Assembly (NCBI RefSeq): GCF_003855095.1
Contig: NZ_CP033972.1
Location: 1,550,001-1,614,000, forward strand
Source: Gordonia insulae
GTDB lineage: Bacteria > Actinomycetota > Actinomycetes > Mycobacteriales > Mycobacteriaceae
Reading direction: 5' to 3'
Length of the DNA: 64,000 bases
Position 1 is the first letter of the stretch. Every line of letters begins with the position of its first letter. A program made the translations under genes and the position numbers. This document shows, in pieces, positions 1 to 8,578 of the stretch. The notes beneath the pieces were generated by a model. It saw only the letters and a program-made list of their open reading frames with translations, did no database searches and was not told where the DNA came from.

Positions 1-1
1 G

Positions 2-1183
2 GGCCGGATCGGTTGGTACACCGAATCGGGACCATTGGTCGAGCAGATCGCCGGTGCGTTCGACCGGGCCACGGCACCCCTGCACTGGCCGGCGTACATG
101 TTCGCCACCGTCGGCCGGGAGGATTCGTTCACGCTGCTGTTCGCCGCCGACCACTCGCTGGTCGACGGCTACTCGCTGATCATGGCGCAGCACGAACTGG
201 TCACCCTGTACCGGGCGGCCCGCGACCACACCGAACCCGAACTCCCGGAGGTCGGCAGCTACGTCGACTTCAGTGCCGAGGAGCGACGCCAGGCCGACCA
301 GACCGGCGCCGACCATCCGGCGGCCGCGATATGGTCCACATTCCTGCGTGCCGGCCGGGGAGGAATGCCGGGATTCCACCTGCGGCGGAGTGACCCGGAA
401 CCTTCGGCAGCCCGACTGCCCGGACCGGTCGTCGAGCCGGGCGACGACTCGCCGGTCCCGCAGGACGCCATCACCGGTGTCGTTCTCGACGACGACGCCG
501 CCAACCGATTCACCGCGGTCTGCTCGGCGGCCGGCGGGACGATGACCGCAGGCGTGCTGGCCGCCTTCGCGCTCGTCTACCACCGGCACACCGGCGACCC
601 CGAGTTCCGCTGCGTCCTGCCCCGCCACACCCGCGACGACAAGCGCTGGCTGACCGCTCTGGGATGGTTCGTCGCCGTCGCCCCCTTCTGCATCGACGTC
701 TCCGACTCGCCGACCTTCGATCAGGCGGTGGTGCGGGCCACGGCGGAACTGAAACGATGCAGGCAGGGCGCATCACTGCCCTTCCTGCGGGTGGCCGAAC
801 TCATCGGTCAACGCGGGGAGCCCCGCTTCGTCATCTCGTTCATCGACACCCGCTACGCACCGGGCGCGGCCGCCGCGGACGCGGGCCGGGCGAAGGTGCT
901 GCGCAGCCACAGCTACGCGCCGCACGAGGTCTACATCTGGATCAACCGGACCCCATCGGGCATCCGGGTCTCCGCGCGTTTCCCACCCGAGCCCGTCGCG
1001 GTCGCGGCCGGTCCCGAGGCGGGAGTGAACAATCCCACTCCGCCCGATCACCCGGACGTTCCGGTCGCCGAGATCGGCGACGGCGAGACCACCGATATCG
1101 GTCCGGTCCACGCCTACCTGCGTGATTTCGCGCAGCTCCTCCGAGAGATCGGCGATACCAGCACGTTTGGCACCCAGGGGTGA
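2..1183 (+). CDS. PapA-like condensation-domain acyltransferase (5' truncated)
   Basis: The reading frame is open from the window edge, so the N-terminus is missing; 393 codons are visible. It carries the condensation-superfamily active-site motif HxxxDG as HSLVDG (visible residues 51-56), whose first His is the general base for acyl transfer from a CoA or carrier-protein thioester. Further on is LGWFV, equivalent to the structural DFGW motif of this superfamily. In Mycobacteriales such stand-alone domains (PapA1/PapA2/PapA3 types) acylate trehalose or other lipid acceptors, usually next to a polyketide synthase. Nothing in the visible neighbourhood names the substrate. It could equally be a condensation domain from an NRPS-like or wax-ester context. 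The family call is firm; the function is open. Confidence 0.75.
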   Translation, partial: GRIGWYTESGPLVEQIAGAFDRATAPLHWPAYMFATVGREDSFTLLFAADHSLVDGYSLIMAQHELVTLYRAARDHTEPELPEVGSYVDFSAEERRQADQTGADHPAAAIWSTFLRAGRGGMPGFHLRRSDPEPSAARLPGPVVEPGDDSPVPQDAITGVVLDDDAANRFTAVCSAAGGTMTAGVLAAFALVYHRHTGDPEFRCVLPRHTRDDKRWLTALGWFVAVAPFCIDVSDSPTFDQAVVRATAELKRCRQGASLPFLRVAELIGQRGEPRFVISFIDTRYAPGAAAADAGRAKVLRSHSYAPHEVYIWINRTPSGIRVSARFPPEPVAVAAGPEAGVNNPTPPDHPDVPVAEIGDGETTDIGPVHAYLRDFAQLLREIGDTSTFGTQG

Positions 1184-1396
1184 CCGACACGGTACTCATC
1201 GGTAACCTGACCGCAGCCGACCGATCAATTGCTCGGTGGGCTATGGTGTTGCCCGGAACACGCGACGCTTAGACTCCAAGTGTCGTGCGTCACCCGTCCG
1301 GCCCGCACCCGGCCGCCACGGGTGGACACCAAGACGAGTGATGTCCGACTTACCAGCCAGTGCCGCTCACGAGCGGCGCGACGCCCAGGAGAACAA

Positions 1397-3205
1397 GTGC
1401 CAAGTCCCTCTGCGAACAGTATTTCCAAGGTCCTCATCGCCAACCGCGGCGAGATCGCCGTGCGCGTCATCCGGGCCGCCCGAGATGCCGGTATCCCCAG
1501 CGTCGCCGTCTATGCCGAGCCGGACGCCGAGGCGCTGTTCGTCAAACTCGCCGACGAGGCATTCGCCCTCGGCGGACAGACCTCCGCAGAGTCGTACCTG
1601 GTGTTCGACAAGATCCTCGACGCCGCCGCCAAGTCGGGCGCCAACGCCGTTCATCCCGGATACGGCTTCCTCTCCGAGAACGGCGACTTCGCGCAGGCCG
1701 TCATCGACGCGGGCCTGATCTGGATCGGACCGTCCCCGCAGTCGATCCGCGACCTCGGTGACAAGGTCACCGCGCGCCACATCGCACTCAAGGCCAACGC
1801 GCCGATGGCTCCCGGCACCAAGGACCCCGTCAAGAACGCCGACGAGGTCGTCGCATTCGCCGAGGAACACGGCGTGCCCGTTGCGATCAAGGCGGCGTTC
1901 GGCGGCGGCGGCCGCGGCATGAAGGTCGCCTACACCATCGAGGAGATCCCGCACCTGTTCGAGTCGGCCACCCGCGAGGCGGTCGCCGCGTTCGGTCGCG
2001 GTGAGTGCTTCGTCGAGCGCTACCTCGACAAGGCCCGCCACGTCGAGGCCCAGGTGATCGCCGACCAGCACGGCAACGTCATCGTCGCGGGGACCCGCGA
2101 CTGCTCGCTGCAGCGTCGCTTCCAGAAGCTCGTCGAGGAGGCCCCCGCGCCGTTCCTCAGCGACGAACAGCGCACCAAGATCCACGAATCCGCCAAGGCG
2201 ATCTGCCGCGAGGCCGGCTACTACGGCGCGGGCACCGTCGAGTTCCTCGTCGGCAGCGACGGCCTGGTCTCCTTCCTCGAGGTCAACACCCGCCTGCAGG
2301 TGGAACACCCGGTCACCGAGGAGACCGCAGGCATCGACCTCGTGCGTCAGCAGTTCCGCATCGCCAACGGCGACAAGCTGGAGATCTCCGAGGATCCGAC
2401 GCCGCGCGGCCACTCGTTCGAGTTCCGCATCAACGGTGAGGACGCCGGCCGCAACTTCCTGCCCGCGCCGGGCCCCATCACCGTGTACAAGGAGCCGACC
2501 GGCCCCGGTGTGCGTGTCGACTCGGGCGTCGTCGAGGGCGACGTCATCGGTGGACAGTTCGACTCGATGCTCGCCAAGCTGATCGTCACCGGCGAGAACC
2601 GCGAACAGGCACTCGAGCGGTCGGCGCGTGCGCTGGCCGAGTTCCAGGTCGAGGGTCTTGCCACGGTGCTCCCGTTCCACCGGCACATCGTCGAGAACCC
2701 GGCGTTCCACGGGCACACCGACGAGAACGGCGACGAGAAGTTCGACATCTACACCAAGTGGATCGAGACCGACTGGGACAACCCGATCGAGCCCTACACG
2801 GGTGGCGAGCCGATCGAGGACGACGAGTCGCTGCCGCGTCAGAACGTGGTCGTCGAGGTCGGTGGCCGCCGGGTCGAGGTCTCGCTGCCGGGTGATCTGA
2901 CCCTCGGTGGCGGCGGTGGCGCCGGCAACGGTGTCGTCCGCAAGAAGCCGAAGGCGCGCGCGCGCAAGAAGGGCGGCAATGCCGCGGTCTCCGGCGACGC
3001 CGTGCAGGCCCCCATGCAGGGCACCGTGGTGAAGGTCGCCGTCGAGGAAGGCCAGGAGGTCTCCGCCGGAGAGCTGGTCGTCGTGCTCGAGGCGATGAAG
3101 ATGGAGAACCCGGTCACCGCCCACAAGGACGGTGTGGTCACCGGTCTCGCCGTCGAGGCGGGCGCCGCGGTCACCCAGGGCACCCTGCTGCTCGAACTGA
3201 AGTAG
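1397..3205 (+). CDS. accA3: Acetyl/propionyl-CoA carboxylase alpha subunit (biotin carboxylase + BCCP)
   Basis: This 602-aa protein has a biotin carboxylase domain (about residues 10-460, ATP-grasp glycine loop GGGGRGMK at 169-176) and a C-terminal biotin carboxyl carrier domain with biotinyl Lys568 in EAMKMEN. A basic, Gly-rich linker lies between them. It carboxylates biotin for the shared acyl-CoA carboxylase complexes; partner AccD beta subunits decide between acetyl-, propionyl- and longer acyl-CoA, feeding fatty- and mycolic-acid synthesis. Length and sequence closely match M. tuberculosis AccA3 as I recall it. The GTG start is chosen because AGGAGA lies 4 nt upstream; the frame is open further upstream but without a ribosome site. 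The 213-nt upstream gap probably holds its promoter. Confidence 0.96.
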   Translation: MPSPSANSISKVLIANRGEIAVRVIRAARDAGIPSVAVYAEPDAEALFVKLADEAFALGGQTSAESYLVFDKILDAAAKSGANAVHPGYGFLSENGDFAQAVIDAGLIWIGPSPQSIRDLGDKVTARHIALKANAPMAPGTKDPVKNADEVVAFAEEHGVPVAIKAAFGGGGRGMKVAYTIEEIPHLFESATREAVAAFGRGECFVERYLDKARHVEAQVIADQHGNVIVAGTRDCSLQRRFQKLVEEAPAPFLSDEQRTKIHESAKAICREAGYYGAGTVEFLVGSDGLVSFLEVNTRLQVEHPVTEETAGIDLVRQQFRIANGDKLEISEDPTPRGHSFEFRINGEDAGRNFLPAPGPITVYKEPTGPGVRVDSGVVEGDVIGGQFDSMLAKLIVTGENREQALERSARALAEFQVEGLATVLPFHRHIVENPAFHGHTDENGDEKFDIYTKWIETDWDNPIEPYTGGEPIEDDESLPRQNVVVEVGGRRVEVSLPGDLTLGGGGGAGNGVVRKKPKARARKKGGNAAVSGDAVQAPMQGTVVKVAVEEGQEVSAGELVVVLEAMKMENPVTAHKDGVVTGLAVEAGAAVTQGTLLLELK

Positions 3206-3225
3206 CGAAGCAGACCGCAGGACCC

Positions 3226-3594
3226 GTGGAAGCCGTCGAGATCAATGCCGGCGCGTGGTACCTGCGCGCGCTGCGCGCCGACGACCGCATCTCCGACGTC
3301 CCCGCGCTCGACGACCTCGGACTCGACGACCCGGCCGGCTACGTCGCTTCGGCGACGGCCGGGTGGTCTGCGGAGACGGCATTCACGTGGGCGGTCTGTG
3401 AACCGACGACCGGTGAACTCGTCGCGCTGATCGGCTTCCGCGACGACGGCACGCCGGTCCCGCTGCAGGGCCGCGCACGATCGGGACACCAGTCGGCGCT
3501 CGCCGCCGCGACCGGTCCCGTCGCCCGGTTCGGAGCGGCCGCGATCGGCCTGGAGATCACCGACGCACTGACCGACGCGATCCCCATGCCCTAG
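3226..3594 (+). CDS. Short GNAT-like protein, probably degenerate
   Basis: A 122-aa protein starting at GTG, 20 nt after accA3. Its first half resembles the N-terminal half of RimJ/RimL-type N-acetyltransferases (LRADDRISDVPAL, then a WAVCEPTTGELVALIGF strand pair). The acetyl-CoA-binding R/QxxGxG/A loop is poorly preserved (GRARSGHQSA), and the usual C-terminal strands with the Asn and Tyr region are missing, so it is shorter than the family norm of about 150-190 aa. It may be a decayed acetyltransferase or a short divergent one; no function can be assigned. Its spacing suggests co-transcription with accA3. Confidence 0.55.
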   Translation: MEAVEINAGAWYLRALRADDRISDVPALDDLGLDDPAGYVASATAGWSAETAFTWAVCEPTTGELVALIGFRDDGTPVPLQGRARSGHQSALAAATGPVARFGAAAIGLEITDALTDAIPMP

Positions 3595-3661
3595 CCCGGA
3601 TCCCGCTCGCGGCGGATCCGTCGGTTCGGGCCGACCGGCAGGGGTTGGCCGGTCCTGCCGT

Positions 3662-4261
3662 TCAGTTCGGGCGATCCCGGTCCCGCCCGGACGCCAGATC
3701 GCCGCAGTCGACGCCCAGCACGTCGGCGGCGTGCGCCGCCAGATACCGTCCGGCACCGACGTCACCGTGCAGCGTCTCGGTCATCGCGTCGAGATGATCG
3801 GCGCCCACGTACACCGGGTGGCCCGGCAGGCCACCGAACATCGCGCGCGCCAAGACGTCGCGCCGCCGCGCGGCCACGCCGACGACACGCTCCACCACCG
3901 CCGCACCGACATCCGGTGTGTCAACAACATGTAAAACCATCCCGGCCACCCACGACCGTCCGCGAGCCACCCCGACCGCGCGGCGCACCGTCGCGCCGAG
4001 CCCATCGGCCCAGTCCGGCACCCACAGCACCGATGCCCCCGCGGGCGGCTCGACAACCCGGGCACCCATCGCCACGACCACTTCGCGACACCCCCCGTCC
4101 GCGAGTGCACGAACCGCATTCTCCAGCCATTCCCCTTGCCGCGCAACTATTTTCGGCTCTCCATACCGGGTCCCAGCGCCGGCTGCCAGCACCACACCGA
4201 GCACGCCGCCACCATCGTCGCCTGCCGTCGGCACCACCCGGTCACCGGAATCCGCCACCAC
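3662..4261 (-). CDS. MocA/MobA-like nucleotidyltransferase
   Basis: A 199-aa NTP-transferase-fold protein. The nucleotide-binding signature LAAGAGTRYGEPK sits at about residues 25-37, and a VVDTPDV motif marks the metal-binding Asp region. MocA-type enzymes add CMP (and MobA enzymes GMP) to molybdopterin; relatives are often encoded beside xanthine dehydrogenase genes. It faces away from the purine permease and ureide genes, and an XDH-like molybdoenzyme is encoded about 23 kb away, so a molybdenum-cofactor role is a reasonable inference. The start is one of two adjacent GTG codons preceded by an AGGAGG motif about 11 nt upstream. Substrate specificity cannot be told from sequence. Confidence 0.7.
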   Translation of the reverse strand: MVADSGDRVVPTAGDDGGGVLGVVLAAGAGTRYGEPKIVARQGEWLENAVRALADGGCREVVVAMGARVVEPPAGASVLWVPDWADGLGATVRRAVGVARGRSWVAGMVLHVVDTPDVGAAVVERVVGVAARRRDVLARAMFGGLPGHPVYVGADHLDAMTETLHGDVGAGRYLAAHAADVLGVDCGDLASGRDRDRPN

Positions 4262-4421
4262 CGATCACGTCACCTCCTGCTGTCCGATCCGCCCCTTTTA
4301 CGCGACCGAAATATACGATCCACCACCAAGCGGAAAACCGTTGGCCGGTCCACTATTTACCTGCCACCGTGGGCGCCGCGCGCCCCGGACCCCAAGGCTG
4401 CAAGCAGAAGGTGAGAGGGAC

Positions 4422-6407
4422 ATGGCAACGGATTCCACCGCCCCGGCAGAAGCGCCGAAGAAGAAGAGGCGCGTCCACCCGGTCGATCAGGTGCCGCCCG
4501 CGGGCAAGCTCGTCGCGTTGGGCACCCAGCACGTCGTCGCGTTCTACGCGGGCGCGGTACTGGTGCCGCTGCTGATCGCCCGAGCCATCGACCTCGATTC
4601 CGAGGCACTGACGATGCTGATCACCGCCGACCTGTTCACCTGCGGCATCGCCTCGTTGCTGCAGGCGGTCGGCATCTGGAAGATCGGTGTCCGTCTCCCG
4701 CTCCTGCAGGGCATCACCTTCGCGACCCTGGCGCCGGTGATCCAGATCGCCAACAACAACGGGGGCGGCCGGGTCGGCTTGCAGACGGTCTACGGCGCGG
4801 TGATCGCAGCTGGCGTCTTCACCTTTCTGATCGCGCCGTTCTTCGCCAAACTCATCCGCTTCCTCCCGCCGGTGGTGACCGGGACGTTGATCACCATCAT
4901 CGGCATCTGCCTGATCCCGGTGGGTGCGGGCGACGCCGTCAGCGATCCGGCCACCCATATGACCGACTCGGCCAACTGGCGCTGGGTCCTCTACGTCCTC
5001 GGCACGATTCTGTTGATCGTGTTGATGCAGCGCTTCTTCCGTGGATTCATGGCGACCATCGCGGTGCTGATGGGTCTGGTCATCGGCACCTTCGTCGCAT
5101 GGCTGTTCGGCGACGCCTCGTTCTCCTCGGTCGGCGAGGCCAGTTGGCTCGGATTCACGCCCCCGTTCGCCTTCGGGTGGCCGCGCTGGGACATCGTCGC
5201 CATCGTCTCGCTGATCGTGGTGCTGATGGTGGTCGCGGTCGAGTCGACCGGTTCGGTCTTCGCGACCGGTGAGATCGTGGGCAAGCGGATCAAGAAGGAC
5301 GACGTCGCGGCGACCGTGCGCGCCGACGGTCTCGCCACCGTCATCGGCGGATCGTTCAACTCGTTCCCGTACACCGCGTTCTCCGAGAATGTCGGTCTCG
5401 TCCGCCTGACCGGGGTCAAGAGCCGCTGGGTGGTGGCGTGCGCGGGTGTCATCATGATCATCCTCGGATTGCTGCCGAAGCTGGCGAAGGTCGTCGAGTC
5501 GATCCCGGCGCCCGTCCTCGGCGGCGCCGCGCTGATCATGTTCGCGACTGTCGCCATCGTCGGCATCCAGACACTGACGTCGGTCGACTTCACCGATCAC
5601 CGCAACCTGATCATCTCGGCGACGTCGCTCGCGGTGGCGCTCTACGTGCAGTTCTCGCAGTCGTCGTCGCCGACCACCGTCATCGAGAAGTCGGGACAGC
5701 AGGTCGACGTACCCGCGCTGCCCGGCGTGGACCAGGCGATGCCCAACCTGATCCTGCAGATCCCGTTCTCCACCGGCATCACGATGGGCGCCATCACCGC
5801 GATCCTGTTGAACCTGCTGTTCTTCCACGTCGGCGCGAAGGGGCCGGCGGTCGCCGGCGGCGGCGCGATCACGCTCGACGAGGTCAACACGATGACCAAG
5901 GAGCAGTTCCGCGAGACCTTCGGCGGAGTCGCACAGAATGTCGACTGGGTGCTGGACCGGGCATGGGATCAGAAGCCGTTCGAGGACGTGCACGATCTGC
6001 GCAGCGCATTCCAGGACGCGATGCTGACCGGCAGCGACGCCGAGCAACTCGAACTGATCAAGGCCTTCCCCGATCTGGGCGCCGAGGACGAGGCGGGCGA
6101 ACTCGTCGCGATCGACCACAAGGGACTCACCCACCTCGAGGAGACCGAGCACGAGAACGTCGTCAACCTCGCCTCCGCCTACCGCGACCACTTCGGATTC
6201 CCGCTGGTGATCTGTGCCCGCGAGACCGAACGGTACGACCGGGTGCTGCGCAACGGCTGGGCACGGATGGACAACGCGGAGCGCAGCGAGAAGTCGTTCG
6301 CGCTGATCGAGATCGCCAAGATCGCCAATTACCGATTCGACGACCTGGTCGCCGACGCCAATCCGATCACCTCGGCCCGTTTCAGCCGGCAACCGGAACT
6401 CTCCTAG
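4422..6407 (+). CDS. NCS2 xanthine/urate permease fused to an OHCU-decarboxylase-like domain
   Basis: A 661-aa fusion. Residues 20-470 are a nucleobase:cation symporter-2 (NAT) permease with many hydrophobic helices and the family signature SENVGLVRLTG, typical of xanthine/uric-acid transporters. Residues about 484-655 are homologous to 2-oxo-4-hydroxy-4-carboxy-5-ureidoimidazoline (OHCU) decarboxylase, including FGFPLVICARE and a C-terminal EIAKIANYRFDDLV helix. The catalytic His of the family HPDLG motif is Phe549 (FPDLG, codon TTC), so decarboxylase activity is doubtful. The ATG start has GAGAGGGA just upstream; the open frame extends further 5' but with unlike composition. It is 10 nt before an intact stand-alone OHCU decarboxylase. 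The fused domain may couple substrate import to the soluble pathway enzymes or act as a scaffold; that is inference. Confidence 0.9.
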   Translation: MATDSTAPAEAPKKKRRVHPVDQVPPAGKLVALGTQHVVAFYAGAVLVPLLIARAIDLDSEALTMLITADLFTCGIASLLQAVGIWKIGVRLPLLQGITFATLAPVIQIANNNGGGRVGLQTVYGAVIAAGVFTFLIAPFFAKLIRFLPPVVTGTLITIIGICLIPVGAGDAVSDPATHMTDSANWRWVLYVLGTILLIVLMQRFFRGFMATIAVLMGLVIGTFVAWLFGDASFSSVGEASWLGFTPPFAFGWPRWDIVAIVSLIVVLMVVAVESTGSVFATGEIVGKRIKKDDVAATVRADGLATVIGGSFNSFPYTAFSENVGLVRLTGVKSRWVVACAGVIMIILGLLPKLAKVVESIPAPVLGGAALIMFATVAIVGIQTLTSVDFTDHRNLIISATSLAVALYVQFSQSSSPTTVIEKSGQQVDVPALPGVDQAMPNLILQIPFSTGITMGAITAILLNLLFFHVGAKGPAVAGGGAITLDEVNTMTKEQFRETFGGVAQNVDWVLDRAWDQKPFEDVHDLRSAFQDAMLTGSDAEQLELIKAFPDLGAEDEAGELVAIDHKGLTHLEETEHENVVNLASAYRDHFGFPLVICARETERYDRVLRNGWARMDNAERSEKSFALIEIAKIANYRFDDLVADANPITSARFSRQPELS

Positions 6408-6417
6408 GCTGGGCTGC

Positions 6418-6951
6418 ATGCGGCGTGTCGATTGGCGGGGTGTGCCAAGTTTCAACGAGCTCTCCGAACGCCAGGCAATTCATCAGCTCTACGAGTGCTG
6501 CAGTTCGTCGATCTGGGCGCTGCGGGTGGCGCGGGCGCGTCCGTTCTCCGACGACGAGGCGTTGCTGGAGTACGCCGACCTGATCCTCGCCGAGCTCACC
6601 GACACCGACCTCGACGAGGCGCTGGCCGGTCATCCGCGTATCGGGGACCGGCCGGACAACCCGTCGTCGGCGCGTGAGCAATCGGGGGTCGCGGACGCGC
6701 AGGCCGAGGTACTGGCCGAACTGAAGGAGCTCAACGCCGCCTACGAGGAGAAGTTCGGCCACGTCTATCTGGTGTTCGCCAACGGGCGACCGGCCGACGA
6801 GCTGCTCGACATCCTCAAGCAGCGCATGAACAACGATCCGACCACCGAGCGCAGGGTGATGCGGATGGAGCTGGCGAAGATCAACCGCAGCCGGCTCGTC
6901 CGGATGCTGACCCCGGCGAGCATCTACCTCGAGGAGGAGGCCCCGACGTGA
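6418..6951 (+). CDS. uraD: OHCU decarboxylase (2-oxo-4-hydroxy-4-carboxy-5-ureidoimidazoline decarboxylase)
   Basis: A 177-aa enzyme of the ureide pathway that converts OHCU to (S)-allantoin. The catalytic His72 is present in GHPRIGD, and the conserved YEEKFGHVYLVFANGR stretch and C-terminal ELAKINRSRL helix match the family. Length is normal. It overlaps the HIU hydrolase gene by 4 nt (GTGA), so the two consecutive steps of urate breakdown are translationally coupled. A second start (GTG at 6442) would give a more typical N-terminus; the ATG is kept as the longer option. It is the catalytically competent counterpart of the His-less domain fused to the upstream permease. Confidence 0.92.
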   Translation: MRRVDWRGVPSFNELSERQAIHQLYECCSSSIWALRVARARPFSDDEALLEYADLILAELTDTDLDEALAGHPRIGDRPDNPSSAREQSGVADAQAEVLAELKELNAAYEEKFGHVYLVFANGRPADELLDILKQRMNNDPTTERRVMRMELAKINRSRLVRMLTPASIYLEEEAPT

Positions 6952-7274
6952 CAGGACTGTCCACCCATGTCCTCGACGCGGCGAACGGTACCCCGGCGAC
7001 CGGCGTCGCGGTCAGCCTGCGCGACGAGTCCGGCGCAGAGCTGGCCGCCGGCGTGACCGACGCCGACGGCCGGATCGGTCAGGTCGGCGCCGACGCCCTA
7101 CCCGCCGGCATCTACCACCTGGTGTTCGACACCGGAGAGTGGTTCGCCGCCAACAAGATCGAGGGCTTCTACCCACAGATCGACATCTGCTTCACCATCG
7201 ACGACCCGGCCCGGCATTTCCACGTCCCGGTACTCCTGAGCCCGTACTCGTACTCCACCTATCGCGGCAGCTGA
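6948..7274 (+). CDS. uraH: 5-hydroxyisourate hydrolase (transthyretin-like)
   Basis: A 108-aa protein that hydrolyses 5-hydroxyisourate to OHCU. It shows the family hallmarks: N-terminal LSTHVLD with the active-site His, the RHFHVPVLLSPYSYSTY core, and the C-terminal YRGS tetrapeptide that separates HIU hydrolases from true transthyretins. The GTG start overlaps the uraD stop. HIU comes from urate oxidase, yet no urate oxidase gene is seen in this window, so it must be encoded elsewhere or replaced by another urate hydroxylase. Confidence 0.95.
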   Translation: MTGLSTHVLDAANGTPATGVAVSLRDESGAELAAGVTDADGRIGQVGADALPAGIYHLVFDTGEWFAANKIEGFYPQIDICFTIDDPARHFHVPVLLSPYSYSTYRGS

Positions 7275-7493
7275 GCGCCGGCCCGCGCCCGCCGACCGCG
7301 CCCGCCGACCGCGCCGTTCGACCGCGGCCCCGGCACACACCGGCCGCCAATGCGTCACACTCCCGCGACCAGGGGGTACAGTCAGGATGAAGTCGACGTT
7401 TAGCCGAGTCCCCGCAGTCGCGCGGACCGAGTCGGCGGTGGAGCGACTCGCTCGAGCCGCAATCCACCTCACATTTCTCCGAACGGATGCCCC

Positions 7494-7625
7494 ATGTCCA
7501 ACGATTCGACCCTGTTCTCGCACACCACCGACACCACGCACGCCGCGGTCCAGACCTCGTCGGCAACCGCCGACCTGGAGTTCTCCGACGCGCCAGACGA
7601 GTCATCCAGCGTCAGGCGAGACTGA
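7494..7625 (+). CDS. Possible 43-aa ORF, or 5' part of a frameshifted DUF5994 gene
   Basis: An ATG-initiated frame of 43 codons, rich in Ser, Thr and Asp, with mostly G/C third positions, ends in TGA immediately before the DUF5994 frame becomes recognisable in another phase. It could be a tiny independent protein or the original N-terminus of the downstream gene split by an indel. No homologue is recognised. The rest of 7275-7493 holds two copies of GCGCCCGCCGACC near 7284-7310 and nothing else I can name. Confidence 0.3.
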   Translation: MSNDSTLFSHTTDTTHAAVQTSSATADLEFSDAPDESSSVRRD

Positions 7626-7639
7626 TCAGCGGCATCGCC

Positions 7640-8080
7640 GTGGCGCCCGCGCTCGGTCCGACCCGCCTTCAACTCGCACCCGACCTGACACTCGCCGTGG
7701 CGGGCGCCTGGCTGCCCTACACATCCCAGATCTCTCAGGAGCTGCCTGCCCTGCAGATCGCCGCGCGCAGCCGACTGGGCACCATCTCACGCATCGACGT
7801 GAACTGGCGCAACTTCGCGCGCTATCCCGGATTCGACTCCGAGAACTCGCCCGACATGCTGCCGCTCATGTCCATCACCGCCGATCGCGCCACCGTCACG
7901 CTGCTGGTGATCCCGCCCCGGACCGCATCCGCGCTGGCCGCGACGCTGCTCCGGCAGGCCGGCCAGGGCACCAGCCCACAGGGCTCCGAGTACAGTCACC
8001 TGTTCCGCGACGCGCAACGGATACTGCGACGGGCGGCGGCACAGTGCGGCATCGAGTCCGACGCCTCGACCGCCGGCTGA
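7640..8080 (+). CDS. DUF5994 family protein
   Basis: About 146 aa from the GTG. It resembles DUF5994 proteins: a TRLQL strand, a GAWLPYTSQISQELPALQ motif (families usually read GAWWPRS-DL-ELP-L), and RATVTLLVIPPRTA (usually R-TLLVVPP-T) near the C-terminus. The family is actinobacterial, small, often duplicated and of unknown function. The start is uncertain: the frame is open upstream to 7487, but codon use there is poor and contains several AGA/CGA codons, so GTG 7640 or a nearby non-ATG codon is preferred. No operon partner is clear. Confidence 0.6.
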   Translation: MAPALGPTRLQLAPDLTLAVAGAWLPYTSQISQELPALQIAARSRLGTISRIDVNWRNFARYPGFDSENSPDMLPLMSITADRATVTLLVIPPRTASALAATLLRQAGQGTSPQGSEYSHLFRDAQRILRRAAAQCGIESDASTAG

Positions 8081-8213
8081 GGATCGTGCCGCCCCTCGGG
8101 GCGAAACGAGCATGCCGGGTGTTGGCCCGGCCGATCGTCCTCGCTACTCTGGGCGACGCAGTTGGTTCGCCGCTCGCGGGAGACATGGAGCCCCTACCTT
8201 CCCGGCCGGCGTC

Positions 8214-8415
8214 GACATCGGTGCCGTCGTCTGGTTGACGATCGTCGCCGATGAAGAGGGAATCCGGTGAGAATCCGGAGCTGTCCCGCAGCGGTATGTC
8301 GGAACGACCACCGTCACATGCACTGGACCGAAGGTCCGGGAAGCGACGGTCAGTAGGACGCCCCGCCTGGTATGTGCCGGGTCGGTGCCCGCCGACGAGC
8401 CCGAAGACCTGCCAG
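8214..8415 (+). promoter_or_regulatory. Cobalamin riboswitch upstream of metE
   Basis: The B12-box core is unmistakable: GAATCCGGTGAGAATCCGG at 8260-8278 followed by CTGTCCCGCAGCGGT. A distal GAAGACCTGCC closes the aptamer near 8403-8413. The aptamer binds adenosyl- or methylcobalamin and represses the downstream B12-independent methionine synthase when B12 is available, as established for metE in mycobacteria. The outer limits are approximate because the P1 helix was not folded computationally. Confidence 0.93.
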
Positions 8416-8420
8416 GTGTA

Positions 8421-8568
8421 CCGGACGCGCCGCGTCCGGTGGCTCACCGCCTCGTGGAATGGGCGCAGGTCGAACTGGCGAATCACGACGTCCGCGCTCA
8501 GCGGACGTCGATGGGGCTTGCTCGACTCACCCTGCAGGGCGGTGGACCGTCCACGTCGTTCGCAGGAG
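8421..8568 (+). promoter_or_regulatory. Expression platform hairpins between riboswitch and metE
   Basis: Three inverted repeats follow the aptamer: CCGGACGCG/CGCGTCCGG at 8421-8439, a perfect 9-bp GACGTCCGC/GCGGACGTC stem with a 5-nt loop at 8487-8509, and GTGGAC/GTCCAC at 8542-8554. The metE ribosome site AGGAG is at 8564-8568, 10 nt before ATG. A CCTGC at 8531-8535 is complementary to GCAGG at 8562-8566 and could mask the ribosome site, suggesting translational control. No poly-U tract follows the stems. This is inference from base pairing by eye. Confidence 0.5.
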
Positions 8569-8578
8569 TTCACTCATC

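Noticed and set aside
1367..3124. Long open frames antisense to real genes, for example here opposite accA3, at 4353-6455 opposite the permease, 21644-26750 opposite prpR to the deaminase, and 35567-37699 opposite lhr
   Set aside because: They overlap strongly identified genes, have repetitive Arg/Asp/Gly/Val-rich composition and no domain; this is expected in high-GC coding DNA.
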